64,000 bases of DNA, from contig CM074187.1 of the NCBI GenBank assembly GCA_037179385.1, positions 868,001 through 932,000 of the forward strand. The letters run 5' to 3'. The DNA is from Holothuria scabra. Taxonomy: Eukaryota; Echinodermata; Holothuroidea; Aspidochirotida; Holothuriidae. The position numbers and the translations under genes are program-made. Shown here piece after piece: positions 1 through 11,300 of this stretch. Position 1 is the first letter of the stretch; the number at the start of each line of letters is the position of its first letter. The notes under the pieces are model-generated. The model was not told the origin of the DNA. It worked only from the letters and a program-made list of their open reading frames with translations, and did not search any database.

Positions 1-494
1 ATATTTTGAACAAAACAGTATTGTAAAAATAAAGAAAAACCATCAAGCTGCAGAAGAGTGTTAATATCATTGGACCTTAGAAACATTTTAAATAAATTTT
101 GTGACTTTTTTGAGTCATGTCTGAAGGCTGGCTAGGGTATCATAGGATTAAGGCTAAGCTGGGCAAATATCCTTTTAAAAAGGGACTAAACTTATATTTT
201 TGAGAAAGGCAATTTTCTTCTAGAGTATCGAGTAGAAACTGTTCATTTAATGGCTAAAGAATCCACACATGCGGTGACCAACTCAAGCTACTGACCGACT
301 CAAGATACAGTCATTATATGCAGTACTGTACAATACATGTCTTTTGGGGCATGTGTCTTACGTGGGCATGCATATGGTTCTTCTACAGCTTCTTAGGACT
401 GTCAAGCCAGCTTCTTAATGTCCAGTACTGAACCTATGACCAACATTTTGGTGACATTGTAACTTGTGTGAAGGCATGTGATACAGACAAGAGT
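1..494. other. Unassigned AT-rich sequence
   Basis: No gene or repeat boundary recognised. Confidence 0.5.
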
Positions 495-554
495 TTTACT
501 AACTTTTAACATACTGTACCTCTGACAGGCTACTGTACATACCTGCACCCTCAT
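495..554. repeat. Isolated partial 118-bp satellite unit, split by a SINE
   Basis: Holds the right half of the satellite unit (CTTTTAACATACTGTACC-like sequence through CTGCACCCTCAT). It is separated from the main array by the 555-1144 insertion, so the array once extended left of the SINE. Confidence 0.8.
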
Positions 555-670
555 AACATAACATAACAGGTTGAAGGGCAAAGGAGGGTCAAAGCCCCAT
601 AAGATGCCCTGAAGAGGCCCTAATCATTTAACTCTTCCAAGATCCAATGCCACAGTGAGTGAACCTGCGA

Positions 671-764
671 ACTTCGCCTTCTCTTTTCGACTAGTGCTCA
701 GAGGTAACAAGGTAGGCACTTCGCCTTCTCTTTTCGACTAGTGCTCAGAGGTAACAAGGTAGGC
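671..764. repeat. 47-bp tandem duplication (two identical copies)
   Basis: 671-717 and 718-764 are identical by eye, beginning ACTTCGCCTTCTCTTTTCGA. Lies inside the SINE-like insert. Confidence 0.85.
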
Positions 765-785
765 ATGTACTAATAGCTCCCAATC

Positions 786-854
786 CTGCTCCCGGGACCA
801 CCATTAACATCCCCTTCCAACGGACGGGGACGTTAATGGCAGTCCTGGGAGCAG
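786..854. repeat. Strong imperfect hairpin
   Basis: Arms 786-808 (CTGCTCCCGGGACCACC...) and 832-854 pair over 23 bp with 3 mismatches around a 23-nt loop that itself contains CCCC/GGGG. Confidence 0.8.
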
Positions 855-1144
855 AGGTACAGTATGTTAAAAGCTGGAGGGGGTGGAGGTTATACTTGCA
901 CTGCACCACTGCTCAACAACTAAACTGAGCAAGTGGACAACTTCCTGAATCAGACTAACTTCCTGAAACGGAAAACCAAATACCCAATTTTGTAATTCAC
1001 CAATTTTAAACCCCCTCATCATCACTGTAAACAGCTATGCTGAACAAGCTAATTTTTAGACCCCAAGTGGTTCCACCGGGATTTGATCTGGGGACCTTCA
1101 GCATGCAAGGCAGTACGCTCAAACCACCGAGCCATCTCCACCCA

Positions 1145-4100
1145 CTCATTTAAACCATGATCTACTTTTTCATTATACACGTAATGATTACATGAAATAG
1201 CCAGAGTTTCACTACCTTTTAACATACTGTACCTCTGACAGGCTACTGTACATACCTGCACCCTCATTTAAAACCATGATCTACTTTTTCATTATACACG
1301 TAATGATTACATCAAATAGCCAGAGTTTCACTACCTTTTAACATACTGTACCTCTGTCAGGCTACTGTACATACCTGCACCCTCATTTAAACCATGATCT
1401 ACTTTTCCATTATACACATAATGGTTACATGAAATAGCCAGAGTTTCACTACCTTTTAACATACTGTACCTCTGACAGGCTACTGTACATACCTGCACCC
1501 TCATTTAAACCATGATCTACTTTTTCATTATACACGTAATGATTACATGAAATAGCCAGAGTTTCAGTACCTTTTAACATACTGTACCTCTGACAGGCTA
1601 CTGTACATACCTGCACCCTCATTTAAACCATGATCTACATTTCCATTATACACGTAATGATTACATGAAATAGCCAGAGTTTCACTACCTTTTAACATAC
1701 AGTACCTCTGACAGGCTACTGTACATACCTGCACCCTCATTTAAACCATGATCTACTTTTTCATTATACACGTAATGATTACATCAAATAGCCAGAGTTT
1801 CAGTACCTTTTAACATACTGTACCTCTGACAGACTACTGTACATACCTGCACCCTCATTTAAACCATGATCTACTTTTTCATTATACACGTAATGATTAC
1901 ATGAAATAGCCAGAGTTTCACTACCTTTGAACATACTGTACCTCTGACAGGCTACTGTACATACCTGCACCCTCATTTAAACCATGATCTACATTTCCAT
2001 TACACACGTAATGATTACATCAAATAGCCAGAGTTTCACTACCTTTGAACATACTGTACCTCTGACAGGCTACTGTACATACCTGCACCCTCATTTAAAC
2101 CATGATCTACATTTTCATTATACACGTAATGATTACATGAAATAGCCAGAGTTTCACTACCTTTTAACATACAGTACCTCTGACAGGCTACTGTACATAC
2201 CTGCACCCTCATTTAAACCATGATCTACATTTCCATTATACACATAATGATTACATGAAATAGCCAGAGTTTCACTACCTTTTAACATACTGTACCTCTG
2301 ACAGGCTACTGTACATACCTGCACCCTCATTTAAACCATGATCTACTTTTTCATTATACACGTAATGATTACATCAAATAGCCAGAGTTTCAGTACCTTT
2401 TAACATACTGTACCTCTGACAGGCTACTGTACATATACTGCCTGCACCCTCATTTAAACCATGATCTACTTTTTCATTATACACGTAATGATTACATGAA
2501 ATAGCCAGAGTTTCACTACCTTTTAACATACTGTACCTCTGACAGGCTACTGTACATACCTGCACCCTCATTTAAACCATGATCTACATTTCCATTATAC
2601 ACGTAATGATTACATGAAATAGCCAGAGTTTCACTACCTTTTAACATACAGTACCTCTGACAGGCTACTGTACATACCTGCACCCTCATTTAAACCATGA
2701 TCTACTTTTTCATTATACACGTAATGATTACATCAAATAGCCAGAGTTTCAGTACCTTTTAACATACTGTACCTCTGACAGGCTACTGTACATACCTGCA
2801 CCCTCATTTAAACCATGATCTACTTCTTCATTATACACGTAATGATTACATGAAATAGCCAGAGTTTCACTACCTTTGAACATACTGTACCTCTGACAGG
2901 CTACTGTACATACCTGCACCCTCATTTAAACCATGATCTACATTTCCATTATACACGTAATGATTACATGAAATAGCCAGAGTTTCACTACCTTTTAACA
3001 TACTGTACCTCTGACAGGCTACTGTACATACCTGCACCCTCATTTAAACCATGATCTACATTTTCATTATACACGTAATGATTACATGAAATAGCCAGAG
3101 TTTCAGTACCTTTTAACATACTGTACCTCTGACAGGCTACTGTACATACCTGCACCCTCATTTAAACCATGATCTACATTTCCATTATACACGTAATGAT
3201 TACATGAAATAGCCAGAGTTTCACTACCTTTTAACATACAGTACCTCTGACAGGCTACTGTACATACCTGCACCCTCATTTAAACCATGATCTACTTTTT
3301 CATTATACACGTAATGATTACATCAAATAGCCAGAGTTTCAGTACCTTTTAACATACTGTACCTCTGACAGACTACTGTACATACCTGCACCCTCATTTA
3401 AACCATGATCTACTTTTTCATTATACACGTAATGATTACATGAAATAGCCAGAGTTTCACTACCTTTGAACATACTGTACCTCTGACAGGCTACTGTACA
3501 TACCTGCACCCTCATTTAAACCATGATCTACATTTCCATTACACACGTAATGATTACATCAAATAGCCAGAGTTTCACTACCTTTGAACATACTGTACCT
3601 CTGACAGGCTACTGTACATACCTGCACCCTCATTTAAACCATGATCTACATTTTCATTATACACGTAATGATTACATGAAATAGCCAGAGTTTCACTACC
3701 TTTTAACATACAGTACCTCTGACAGGCTACTGTACATACCTGCACCCTCATTTAAACCATGATCTACATTTCCATTATACACATAATGATTACATGAAAT
3801 AGCCAGAGTTTCACTACCTTTTAACATACTGTACCTCTGACAGGCTACTGTACATACCTGCACCCTCATTTAAACCATGATCTACTTTTTCATTATACAC
3901 GTAATGATTACATCAAATAGCCAGAGTTTCAGTACCTTTTAACATACTGTACCTCTGACAGGCTACTGTACATATACTGCCTGCACCCTCATTTAAACCA
4001 TGATCTACTTTTTCATTATACACGTAATGATTACATGAAATAGCCAGAGTTTCACTACCTTTTAACATACTGTACCTCTGACAGGCTACTGTACATACCT

Positions 4101-5815
4101 GCACCCTCATTTAAACCATGATCTACATTTCCATTATACACGTAATGATTACATGAAATAGCCAGAGTTTCACTACCTTTTAACATACAGTACCTCTGAC
4201 AGGCTACTGTACATACCTGCACCCTCATTTAAACCATGATCTACTTTTTCATTATACACGTAATGATTACATCAAATAGCCAGAGTTTCAGTACCTTTTA
4301 ACATACTGTACCTCTGACAGGCTACTGTACATACCTGCACCCTCATTTAAACCATGATCTACTTCTTCATTATACACGTAATGATTACATGAAATAGCCA
4401 GAGTTTCACTACCTTTTAACATACAGTACCTCTGACAGGCTACTGTACATACCTGCACCCTCATTTAAACCATGATCTACATTTCCATTATACACGTAAT
4501 GATTACATGAAATAGCCAGAGTTTCACTACCTTTTAACATACAGTACCTCTGACAGGCTACTGTACATACCTGCACCCTCATTTAAACCATGATCTACTT
4601 TTTCATTATACACGTAATGATTACATGAAATAGCCAGAGTTTCACTACCTTTTAACATACTGCACCTCTGACAGGCTACTGTACATACCTGCACCCTCAT
4701 TTAAACCATGATCTACTTTTTCATTATACACGTAATGATTACATCAAATAGCCAGAGTTTCACTACCTTTGAACATACTGTACCTCTGACAGGCTACGGT
4801 ACATACCTGCACCCTCATTTAAACCATGATCTACATTTCCATTATACACGTAATGATTACATGAAATAGCCAGAGTTTCACTACCTTTTAACATACTGTA
4901 CCTCTGACAGGCTACTGTACATTCCTGCACCCTCATTTAAACCATGATCTACATTTCCATTATACACGTAATGATTACATGAAATAGCCAGAGTTTCACT
5001 ACCTTTTAACATACTGTACCTCTGACAGGCTACTGTACATTCCTGCACCCTCATTTAAACCATGATCTACATTTCCATTATACACGTAATGATTACATGA
5101 AATAGCCAGAGTTTCACTTCCTTTTAACATACAGTACCTCTGACAGGCTACTGTACATACCTGCACCCTCATTTAAACCATGATCTACTTTTTCATTATA
5201 CACGTAATGATTACATGAAATAGCCAGAGTTTCACTACCTTTGAACATACTGTACCTCTGACAGGCTACTGTACATACCTGCACCCTCATTTAAACCATG
5301 ATCTACATTTCCATTATACACGTAATGATTACATGAAATAGCCAGAGTTTCAGTACCTTTTAACATACTGTACCTCTGACGGGCTACTGTACATTCCTGC
5401 ACCCTCATTTAAACCATGATCTACTTTTTCATTCTACACGAAATGATTACATGAAATAGCCAGAGTTTCACTACCTTTTAACATACTGTACCTCTGACAG
5501 GCTACTGTACATACCTGCACCCTCATTTAAACCATGATCTACTTTTTCATTATACACGTAATGATTACATGAAATAGCCAGAGTTTCACTACCTTTTAAC
5601 ATACTGTACCTCTGACAGGCTACTGTACATACCTGCACCCTCATTTAAACCATGATCTACTTTTTCATTACACACGAAATGATTACATCAAATAGCCAGA
5701 TTTTCACTACCTTTTAACATACTGTACCTCTGACAGGCTACTGTACATATCTGCAACCTCATTTAAACCATGATCTACTTTTCCATGATACACGTTATGA
5801 TTACATGAAATAGCC
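1145..5815. repeat. 118-bp satellite array, about 40 tandem units
   Basis: Units begin CTCATTTAAACCATGATC and end CTGTACATACCTGCACC, with period 118 bp (occasional 117-123). Units differ at a few recurrent sites: TTTTT/TTTCC/TTCTT after GATCTAC, ACATGAAA/ACATCAAA, TTTTAAC/TTTGAAC, ACTGTACC/ACAGTACC. The last unit decays at about 5815. Since 118 is not a multiple of 3, the short minus-strand frames inside are not coding. No function can be assigned. Confidence 0.95.
1540..4415. repeat. Higher-order duplication inside the satellite (1,539-bp period, 13 units)
   Basis: About 1540-2876 and 3079-4415 share rare variants at a fixed offset of 1,539 bp: AGACTACT at 1831/3370, ATTACACACG near 1999/3538, a 5-bp insertion giving CATATACTGC at 2432/3971, and CTTCTTCATT near 2823/4362. 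The copies diverge beyond these limits. Confidence 0.85.
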
Positions 5816-5899
5816 CTTGCTTCAACTGCCTATCACTAAACACTCTAACACCTAACTTCTGGGGGGTTAAGTGGGGTTTTTAATTGATGTTTTCCCCTA

Positions 5900-5976
5900 C
5901 AGTTTATAGCCACTCGGACCTTAAAATCCATAAATATATGGTAAAACTCTGTGAGCATTGCAGTGGCTATAAACTG
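5900..5976. repeat. 15-bp perfect inverted repeat
   Basis: CAGTTTATAGCCACT at 5900-5914 and its exact complement at 5962-5976. Could be a folded transcript element or a MITE remnant; nothing else distinguishes 5816-6690. Confidence 0.6.
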
Positions 5977-6959
5977 TGGGTGTAAATGTCAACTTAAAAC
6001 TGTACATTGCACGCACAGGCATAACACAGACTCACAGTACTCCACACAAGCACATTGGGAAATCCCTCATTGCTAAGCTGAACAATGGACTCATAAAGTA
6101 ACAACACACTAAAGTCAGCTAAGTACAAAAGATGTGGGCAGGGATAAAATAATGGGCTCTTTCATTTAAATCTAGCTACATCTGGGCTGAGCAATAATTC
6201 TTCAATTTTTTTTTTTTCAGAAATGGAAAGATCATAAAAAATGCTACAAAATCATATTGGGTAGTACAGTGGTTGCAAATAACTGAAACCCTATCTGTTC
6301 GTAGAACCAATGTTTTAAGCCTAAAACAGTAAAGAAAGATTATCTTTGGAAATTGCTACCCTCCATAATATTGCAGAGGGTTTTTTGGGGTCAAAGCATA
6401 CAGTAGCTTCCAAGTTTGGAGAGGCTTGATGCAGAACAATCTGATCTGTCTGTTGGTGGATGACCTGCTTTGGGGAGGGGCCCCCCTTCCCCATGTCATA
6501 AATTTTTGAATTTCAGAATTGTCTTCATTCAAAATGGTGGCACTTTTTTGGCATATCAGTCAGCACAATTTCCCTTAATTGGTAACCACCAAAAATTTCA
6601 TTCCATTGCTGAATGGAATGAATTGGTTAAAGTATCATTTACAGAATTTTTGTTCTGTTTTGCAAAATATCATTAGCCTGGTGGAGTTTTAGTTGTTCCA
6701 GACAACAATAGAACCATGAAAATCCAGTCATGGTGTGTCTCTGGTTTGATATCACTTCATAATGGCTACTTAATCTGACACTGATAATCAGAGGAGCATA
6801 AGCAAACTAAGTTGGCTTCACAGGGCAGCTGCTTACATATTTATGTACTGTACTTGGATTTAGACCATCTGTCCATGTTGTTGAGTAAAGAGTCACAACC
6901 AAGTGCTTTATAGCAGAACCCGCTCCTCCACCATGTTGAGTAAAGTGATGAAGCCCCGC

Positions 6960-7402
6960 GACTCCAGCATGTCAAGTAAGTCGATGCAGTACGGGGATCC
7001 TGGGTAGTATCCAGAAACAAAAAATCAGATGGAGAGTTCCAATCGATTTAATGATGATTTATTCGTTGATTAAGTTCCAAAAAAAGATAATCGGTTTTAA
7101 TCATTCTGCCGGCTAAAAAAGGATTAATTATCTACAGCTAGGTTACTCAAGTGCTCCTCATCTGAAGTCTGATGCACGAGTGTCCCGCTCGCAGGCTCGG
7201 TCTTGTGAACTGTGCGAGGCTCTGAACACCTGCAGTCCCCTGATTGGTCAAAAGTTATGATGCACCCATATAAATAAGTATTATGATATAAATGATCAAT
7301 GAGGAGGCTGCAAAGGGGTAAATTGGCCACACCTCGAAAGTATGGGTTAAAGTGTGCACGTGGAACTAGGGCAATGTGATATGTCACGTCCACTGGTAAC
7401 AC
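6960..7402 (-). repeat. LTR-like dispersed repeat, copy 1
   Basis: On the minus strand it runs from TGTTACCAGTGGACG through a CCAAT box, a TATA-like ATTTATATGG and an AATAAA, ending near GTACTGCATCGACTTAC. A second copy of the 3' part lies at 29813-30030. The layout is LTR-like (TG...CA, TATA, polyadenylation signal), but no clean 5-bp target duplication was found. Confidence 0.4.
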
Positions 7403-7429
7403 GTGACGGGAAACAGGAAGGGCCCTTGG

Positions 7430-7500
7430 AATCTAGAACAAAAGGAAGGGAGCGTTGCTGGTAAACAACAAGATGGCGTCTGCTAAAGGTCATGGAGAGT
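7430..7500 (+). promoter_or_regulatory. Possible PEX11G promoter / 5' UTR region with YY1-like motif
   Basis: AAGATGGCGTC, close to the YY1 motif often found at animal transcription starts, lies about 600 bp upstream of the PEX11G start codon in relatively GC-rich sequence. Its ATG opens only a 30-codon frame. A non-coding first exon here splicing to the acceptor near 8026 is conceivable; nothing in the sequence proves it. Confidence 0.25.
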
Positions 7501-7678
7501 GCACCATACTACATAACAATGTTCATGTCTCCAATGCAGTTGCAACAACTTACAATCAGCACTAGAGTACTGTGTGGTTTTAGTCTGGCCTGTAAGCAGT
7601 GAGTACTGAATTCAGTACATAGGTCTACTTTTCAGCAATACAGAGAATGCTTGAGACAGCAATTTCTAAAAATGAAAT

Positions 7679-7875
7679 TGTACACAGCATGTGCTCTACT
7701 GAGAGCATTTTGATAAGCTTACACATTGGGGTCTTGTATATACTTACCCAGAATCAATAAACTGAAAATGTGTCTGGATGAGGATGAGTTTAAGACAGTT
7801 GTGGGAGGGGCTTATTAAGAAGGTTCCATAATAGGAGAAATAGAACTGGTTGGGGTGAAAGCATTAGGCCTTTAA
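7679..7875 (+). mobile_element. TTAA-flanked MITE, truncated copy (3' part)
   Basis: From ACACAGCATG to GGCC-TTTAA it matches the right two-thirds of the full copies at 20598-20894 and 62358-62664, including AATCAATAAACTGA and GGATGAGGATGA. Lies 200 bp upstream of the PEX11G start codon. Confidence 0.7.
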
Positions 7876-8076
7876 TGGAAGGCCATATGTGCCTAGACCT
7901 GTTCATTTATTTGCAAGGTGTATCCTGCAGTATACAGTGTATTTTTTTTCAGGCTTTATATACTACAGTATTTTTACGTAGTACCTGTACCTGGCTTGAA
8001 AATTTTTAGTCCATTTGTGTCTACAGATTGGTCAATTTCGTATGGAAGGTCTGCTGCACTTTTGATACAATTAACA

Positions 8077-8304
8077 ATGGACACATCCCTGAGACTACTG
8101 GACAGTCATTCGGGGCGAGGGTCAATTTTAAGGACGGTGCAATATGGCTCACAGATGGTGGCAGGTGTGAAATGGGTCACTCCCAAGGGAAAGGAACAAC
8201 TGCTTACCTTCAGTAGTCAGCTGAGCTTGTGTCGTACAATTCTTCGCCTCTTTGATGACCTTCCCATGTTGTCTCACACCCTCAGATATGGACTTGGATC
8301 CCAG
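8077..8304 (+). CDS. PEX11G: PEX11G coding exon 1
   Basis: Encodes residues 1-76, from MDTSLRLLDSHSGRG to RYGLGSQ. The donor CCAG|gtgagt is strong and the intron is phase 0. The reading frame stays open upstream to 7918 but contains no earlier ATG. A possible acceptor (ctacag, 8021-8026) could join a 5' UTR exon. Confidence 0.9.
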
Positions 8305-11300
8305 GTGAGTATTAGAAGGAATCATTCAAGAACATTCAAAATTAAAGGTATAGTATAGTTAGGAGCAGATAGAAGATGGACAGTTCAGTTAGTTAAGATC
8401 AAGTTTTATGGCCCAGTTTCCAACCAGTTGGTTCAAGTCAAGCTGGCCGCTGCCTTTTTTCCCAGTTGTGAAGATGGACACACTACCGCATAAATGATTA
8501 GTCAGTTGATTGAAGCGAGCTGGTTTAATCTTCGCGCACTCATGGAGTTTTCCAGTTGTCGGTCACAGACCAATGAACTTGTAGTGAATACTATTTTGTG
8601 GTGTCAAAATTGGTTATCATACTGTAGCATTCCTTGCTGCCAAAAATCAGGCTTACATATTCTGAGGTCAGTCATGTTAAAGACTCTTCAAAGTACTTCT
8701 AAGTATCATTCATCAATGTTTTGTTGTTTTTCAGCTCGTGTTACAGTAATTAATGTTGAGGCTAAAGCCAGGGTCACTCTACAACCAATCCAATCCGAAT
8801 TTTGTGAGTCATTATTAAAATCTTCTCCATCTATAAAGAGTCAGAAATTTGCCACCCAGTGCAAATAATTATTTACGTCAGTTATCTGTGAAAATGAAAT
8901 GTGAATCGATCTTTGTGTGATGACATGCCAACAGACTACTTTTATCAGACTTGTGTAATCTGATAAAAGCTGTTTGTCAGTGCGATGTCTTAAAAGCGTT
9001 AGTGCACATTCAGTTTTGTAATCATGCTGGGCAAACATTTATTGACTAGCATGGCAAAGTTTGGGTTCTTTCTGACCAGAGATGGAGAAGGTTCTTGTTA
9101 AAACTCACCAAAATGGGATCAGTTTACAATCCAAATTCACTGAAGTGTGAGGGATCGATTGCTAACGATTGGCAAATTACAGTAGTTCTTTAATTCATTT
9201 TTGTTGCATTATTTGCCCTGTAATTATACAGTTCCATGTCAATTTAAAACTAGAATTAAAATAGTACTTTCTGTTTGGTTGAAATTTAAAACTTTCCGCT
9301 GCATCTAAGCCCAGTGGGTCTCTGCAACCTATCGATGGTGATGCAATTTCATGTGTAGCATGACCGTGTGTTTGGTCTAGCGGTAGAGCATGCGGAAGGC
9401 CCAAGAGGAAGGCTGTGTTCGACTCCCAGGTCGAGTCATACCAAAGACTCTAAAAATGGAACCTTCAGGCTTTGTGCATGATGCTCTGCATAATCAATGG
9501 AGTAGGGAAAACAAGTAAGTGAGCCAGAAGTGGAAAAAAGCCATGGCTGGCTTTACTTCAATTTATAGGTTAGAAACTGGGCTTAAACTCCATCTAACAA
9601 ACTAACTTCATGTGCAGCATAATAGCTGCATATGTGTATGTTTGTTTCTTATCTGTTTCAGTCCCACGTACTACTTTAAGAGCCAAATAGACCTGTTTCA
9701 AGAGCAGGCTGGGTAGGATAATATTCATAAGTTAGTATTTGCATATATAAATTTCTGCCAAAGCAATTCCAATTTGCTCAAGTGTTAATCTGCCAATTCA
9801 TGAGTCTTACTCTGGTACTGTATTACATGACCATTATAAATGAGGTAAACATAATTTAACATTCATTAATGAATATTCATGTTTTCTTTGGTTTTATACT
9901 CTTTGCAGGAAAAGTCTTTCTTTATGAGGTTGATTGGTGTAGTACAAAATCTGATAGACCAGCTGTTTTTTCCAATTGAACACATCGCTTGGGCTTCTGA
10001 TTCAGGTATCTTAAGTATTTCATCTGAAAGATGGAATAGGTGGAGTGTGTATTGCTGGCTTATATCTCTTTCCCTTGGAATTATACGGTTAGTCAATGAT
10101 TAGATCTACAGTAAGCTCCTGCATTGTACAATAAGTTGAAGTACTACCGTAAAATAGAATATTACAAACTTTAGGTAACAAACAAAGAATCTCAAATGAT
10201 GCATTTCACAGATACATTCAATGAATGATTGTACCACATTTTCAAGCCTTGAATTTTGAGAGGCGTGAGTGCAATAGTACTCCACTCACATCAAATCACT
10301 GTGAGGAATGTAAGTTTTTGCACTCCTAGATATATAATGTCCTTCTCATAAAAAGTTCTTCAGAGCTGCCAACTCTTCAGATTTAGGAGAAATAGGGTCG
10401 GCTTATGTACAGCCAAATGCTGTGTAGGGTTGGGTGGTATATCCATGTGAATACCGGTACTGGTTGCATGCATTATGAAAATGCCAAAATAGTTTGTGTG
10501 TTACTAAAACCGACTCTTAAAAAACTTAGTGGTTCTGATTTTACTCCCCAACTTAAATAAATGTGTTATGATCTGTTAATGATTTAAACCATTTCACACG
10601 AGCATCAATACCCAGGCCAAACTGAAATGAATGTAGTCTTCATGTGAATTTGCATATAAAGTATTGTAGTAAATAAAGTCAAAACAGAGGTTTCTGCACA
10701 GCAATTAATGTAATCATACACCCAGTTGCATGAGTGAACATGATTACACAGGTGCCCAGCAGTGCAATGTTTCAGTCCCTTACCACCCAGACTTTCCTAT
10801 GTGACATGCTGTGTTATGCTGGATATGGAATTCACTAGTAAAAACTGCCGAGCCACTGTCTTTTGATGTAAACAATACTGACTCAAACACCACAGTACAA
10901 GTAATGGCATTTTTAATCCTATCTGCCTGGCCACACCATGCTCATCTCTTATCTGATGTTGTTCTCACAAAGACAAAGGGCTATTCTTTGGCAAACTGGT
11001 GCAGCAAAGCTGCTTACTCATTGCTAAGTGAACTGTTGGCTAATTAAACAGGATCATCTACGAGTGTGTTCCCACTTGAGAACGACCAGGCGATCAGATC
11101 CGGTTCAGACCCCGCGCAGGCGATCAATTTGCAAGTGGGAATGCTCTCGCTCCCCGGATCAGATCCTGAGAGCTTGATCGCTCCTTCGGGGAGGATCAGA
11201 CCGTGTGCAGGCGATCAAGAAAACAAGTGGGAACACAACAGGGGATCAAGGTGACCCGAGATCAATGAAGTACTTACTCAGTGAAGCTCCTCATGCCACA

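Larger units (their letters stand above)
555..1144 (-). mobile_element. tRNA-Ala-like SINE (or composite) inserted in the satellite
   Basis: Reading on the minus strand, the right end (about 1144-1068) resembles a tRNA: TGGCTCGGTGGTTTGAGCG (A-box region), an anticodon-like loop CTTGCAT with TGC, B box GATCAAATC (1088-1080) and an end GGTGGAACCA. The order and spacing match tRNA-Ala(TGC). The left end on the + strand is a short (CATAA)n tract, read on the minus strand as a (TTATG)n tail. CTCAT at 550-554 and 1145-1149 flanks the insert. The body also holds a 47-bp tandem duplication and a hairpin, so it may be composite. Confidence 0.6.

Noticed and set aside
1068..1144. Functional tRNA-Ala(TGC) on the minus strand
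   Set aside because: A-box mismatch and mispaired anticodon stem; it forms the head of a longer insert.
1049..4110. Repeated minus-strand reading frames (65-72 codons) in the satellite
   Set aside because: They are readings of the 118-bp unit, which shifts frame every unit. Two are identical only because of the 1,539-bp duplication. No protein similarity.
1145..5815. CRISPR-like array
   Set aside because: Units are 118 bp and contiguous with no unique spacers; the host is clearly an animal genome.
7472..7561. ATGGCGTCT as the PEX11G start codon
   Set aside because: It resembles the human N-terminus for three residues only, opens a 30-codon frame without PEX11 similarity, and no good donor joins it in frame to 8077. 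More likely a YY1-type promoter motif.
9366..9440. Functional tRNA-Glu gene
   Set aside because: Acceptor stem does not pair, and the sequence continues into the SINE body; same for 18107 and 38004.
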